From NCBI GenBank assembly GCA_031264645.1, contig JAISDR010000271.1, forward strand, positions 1-7,594: 7,594 nt of DNA, written 5' to 3'. This DNA comes from Prevotellaceae bacterium. GTDB taxonomy: Bacteria; Bacteroidota; Bacteroidia; Bacteroidales; UBA932. A program made the position numbers and the translations under genes. The notes beneath the pieces were generated by a model. The model did not search any database, was not told the origin of the DNA, and saw nothing but the letters and a program-made list of their open reading frames with translations. Within the stretch, counting starts at the first letter, position 1; each line of letters begins with the position of its first letter. This document shows, piece by piece, positions 6,789-7,594 of the stretch.

Positions 6789-7121
6789 ATGAAAACAAAA
6801 TCACAGAAATTTATCGAAAAAGAATTGGGAAAATTTGTTAATCTGTTCCCGGAATTTAGAGCTCGTTATGAATTGAATGAAAATACCGAAGCCTATTTTG
6901 TTGAGATTACTCCAGGTGAAATCTTCTTTCAGAATGATTATTACATGAGATGGAGCGTATATGTACGGGATAGATTTTTAGACACATTTCCGGAAGAAGG
7001 ACTTTGTTTTATCTCTGAAAACGATGAGTTTTCACTTAAAAGAATAGATTTCGCTATATGTGGTGAAAAATATGTGCCTGATAAAAGCAAACAAAGAAGA
7101 CGCAAATTCAAAACTGTTTAA
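6789..7121 (+). CDS. Unrecognised 110-residue protein
   Basis: A small soluble protein with no signal peptide or membrane segment. It begins with a basic, helical stretch (MKTKSQKFIEKELGKF, 1-16), continues with aromatic-rich strand-like segments (YFVEITPGEIFF and YYMRWSVYVRDRF, about 36-62) and FPEEGLCFISENDEF (67-81), and ends in a basic tail (KSKQRRRKF, about 99-107) that could contact nucleic acid. I do not recognise the family. The coding sequence is visibly richer in A/T than the preceding UbiD-family gene. The ATG at 6789 is preferred because the one at 6781 reaches a stop after three codons. It follows the decarboxylase by 24 A/T-rich bases and ends 4 bases before a terminator-like hairpin, so it may be the last gene of the operon. 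Confidence 0.75.
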   Translation: MKTKSQKFIEKELGKFVNLFPEFRARYELNENTEAYFVEITPGEIFFQNDYYMRWSVYVRDRFLDTFPEEGLCFISENDEFSLKRIDFAICGEKYVPDKSKQRRRKFKTV

Positions 7122-7124
7122 AAT

Positions 7125-7150
7125 TGTTCCATTCCCGGGAACGGAACATT
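7125..7150 (+). terminator. Terminator-like hairpin after the last gene
   Basis: TGTTCC (7125-7130) pairs with GGAACA (7143-7148). After one A/C mismatch the stem continues as TTC/GAA around a CCGG loop. The centre, TTCCCGGGAA (7132-7141), is itself a palindrome. The hairpin starts 4 bases after the TAA at 7119-7121. What follows (TTCATTT) is only a weak T-run, so termination may be inefficient. Confidence 0.55.
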
Positions 7151-7302
7151 CATTTCCGGCAATGCGTCGTAATGTGCTTGTATGTGTCTGTAATCGTGCG
7201 GGCGCTACTGAGGTTTTTTGTTCTTGAAATTAGGTAATAGAAATGAGTCTCTCATTAAAAGATTTATACCGCGCACGGCATAATTTTGTGAATTGCTTTA
7301 CT
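7149..7302. other. Gene-free stretch with a small hairpin at 7242-7256
   Basis: No convincing gene. AATGAG (7242-7247), loop TCT, CTCATT (7251-7256) form a perfect 6-bp hairpin. A short frame of 73 codons starts at 7243 but runs through the structured element downstream and is open on both strands, so I do not call it a gene. The T6 tract at 7214-7219 has no hairpin directly before it. Confidence 0.5.
7281..7288 (+). promoter_or_regulatory. TAnnTTTG promoter box upstream of the structured element
   Basis: TAATTTTG matches the Bacteroidetes -7 consensus exactly. A transcript would begin around 7295, just before the closing helix of the structured element at 7303. There is no TTTG-like -33 element at 19-21 bases upstream (the sequence there is A-rich), so the support is partial. 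Confidence 0.3.
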
Positions 7303-7469
7303 GTTGCGGTTAAACTCCGTAAGGAGTTCAAAATTGATAACCCCGAACAAGCGCAGCGCAGTTCGAGACAGCCGACAGGCGACAGCCTCGGCAACCGTAG
7401 CCGCAGATTTACAGCTATAGCAATCAAATGGAGCAACGCATTGTTCAATTGCTGTCAGCTTTAGCTGAC
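7303..7469 (+). ncRNA. Candidate structured RNA or palindromic repeat with cloverleaf-like fold
   Basis: Hand folding gives a closing helix P1 (7303-7311 with 7393-7401, 9 pairs including two G-U). It encloses three hairpins. H1, 7313-7328, is AACTCC, a GTAA tetraloop, then GGAGTT. H2, 7344-7365, is CGAAC/GTTCG with an inner GCG/CGC. H3, 7371-7392, is GCCGA/TCGGC with an inner GGC/GCC and loop GACA, and it abuts P1 with no spacer. Downstream, H4 pairs 7417-7424 with 7448-7455 and holds an inner stem 7431-7436/7441-7446. H5, 7454-7469, is GTCAGC, TTTA, GCTGAC, and overlaps H4 by two bases. The sequence does not look to me like tRNA, tmRNA, RNase P, SRP RNA or a group II intron domain V. No clear terminator follows. 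The alternative is an interspersed DNA repeat. The strand is chosen from the promoter box and is uncertain. Confidence 0.45.
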
Positions 7470-7594
7470 GGATAAAAGATTCTTTCAAAAAAATTTACTC
7501 TGAATCCAAAAGCATAACAGCGTGTATATCTTACAATTTCTTCGCATGAGGCGGGCGGGATAAACGGGTAGAAACAAATTTTTCATCAAAACAT
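7470..7594. other. Gene-free right end
   Basis: No gene recognised. The stretch has an A7 tract (7487-7493) and a short G-rich segment (GGCGGGCGGGA, 7550-7560). A 33-codon frame on the minus strand (7586-7485) begins MKNLFLPVYP but has no recognised family and is probably chance. Confidence 0.4.

Noticed and set aside
7303..7401. tRNA, because of the cloverleaf shape
   Set aside because: The arm lengths and loops are wrong: there is no T-loop TTCGANNC in place, no anticodon-arm geometry, and no acceptor stem of 7 pairs with a CCA or discriminator position.
7243..7464. 73-codon forward frame across the structured tail as a real gene
   Set aside because: It is open on both strands, has no recognised family, and its sequence is dictated by the hairpin arms. 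Kept only as a side observation.
7214..7492. TTTTTTG (7214-7220) and CAAAAAA (7486-7492) as terminal inverted repeats of a mobile element
   Set aside because: Only 7 low-complexity bases match, the pairing does not extend, and no duplication flanks it.
7485..7586. 33-codon minus-strand frame (MKNLFLPVYP...) resembling the start of a membrane or exported protein
   Set aside because: It ends after 33 codons without a hydrophobic segment long enough for a signal peptide and has no partner sequence. Probably chance.
1..7594. CRISPR array, insertion sequence or integrase
   Set aside because: No regularly spaced repeats, no transposase or recombinase motifs, and no target-site duplication visible.

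Overview
The window looks like a chromosomal segment of a Bacteroidota bacterium, most likely order Bacteroidales. The reasons are the gene families (a DUF6913-like protein next to dapA, a TPR protein next to a DUF368 membrane protein), start codons sitting in A/T-rich leaders without Shine-Dalgarno sequences, and a Bacteroidetes-type TAnnTTTG promoter box. The exact taxon cannot be fixed from the sequence.

Layout: all confident genes lie on the + strand and are tightly packed, consistent with one or two polycistronic units. After the probable last codons of an upstream gene (1-60) and a candidate promoter (about 129-159) come a DUF6913-like protein (181-714), dapA (711-1577, ATGA overlap), a tetratricopeptide-repeat protein (1586-2890), a DUF368/PopT-type polyprenyl-phosphate transporter (2975-3910), a Gfo/Idh/MocA-type oxidoreductase (3922-5001), a UbiD-family prenylated-FMN decarboxylase (5013-6764) and an unrecognised 110-residue protein (6789-7121). 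A terminator-like hairpin starts 4 bases after that last gene. Gaps are 8-24 bases except the 84 bases before the DUF368 gene, which hold a possible 28-codon ORF.

Function: DapA makes the first committed intermediate of the diaminopimelate/lysine branch, needed for peptidoglycan. DUF368/PopT proteins recycle undecaprenyl phosphate, the lipid carrier for the same polymer. That gives the cluster a cell-envelope theme. The UbiD protein has the prFMN-binding and catalytic residues and may belong to quinone or aromatic-acid metabolism; no UbiX partner is in the window. The oxidoreductase substrate is unknown.

The last 470 bases hold no convincing protein gene. They contain the most unusual part of the window: a dense set of hairpins at 7303-7469. 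By hand a 9-bp closing helix encloses three hairpins in a four-way, cloverleaf-like arrangement, followed by two more hairpins. A perfect TAnnTTTG box lies just upstream at 7281-7288. This is either a structured non-coding RNA or a palindromic interspersed repeat. It is the best candidate here for something undescribed, but it rests on hand folding of one sequence.
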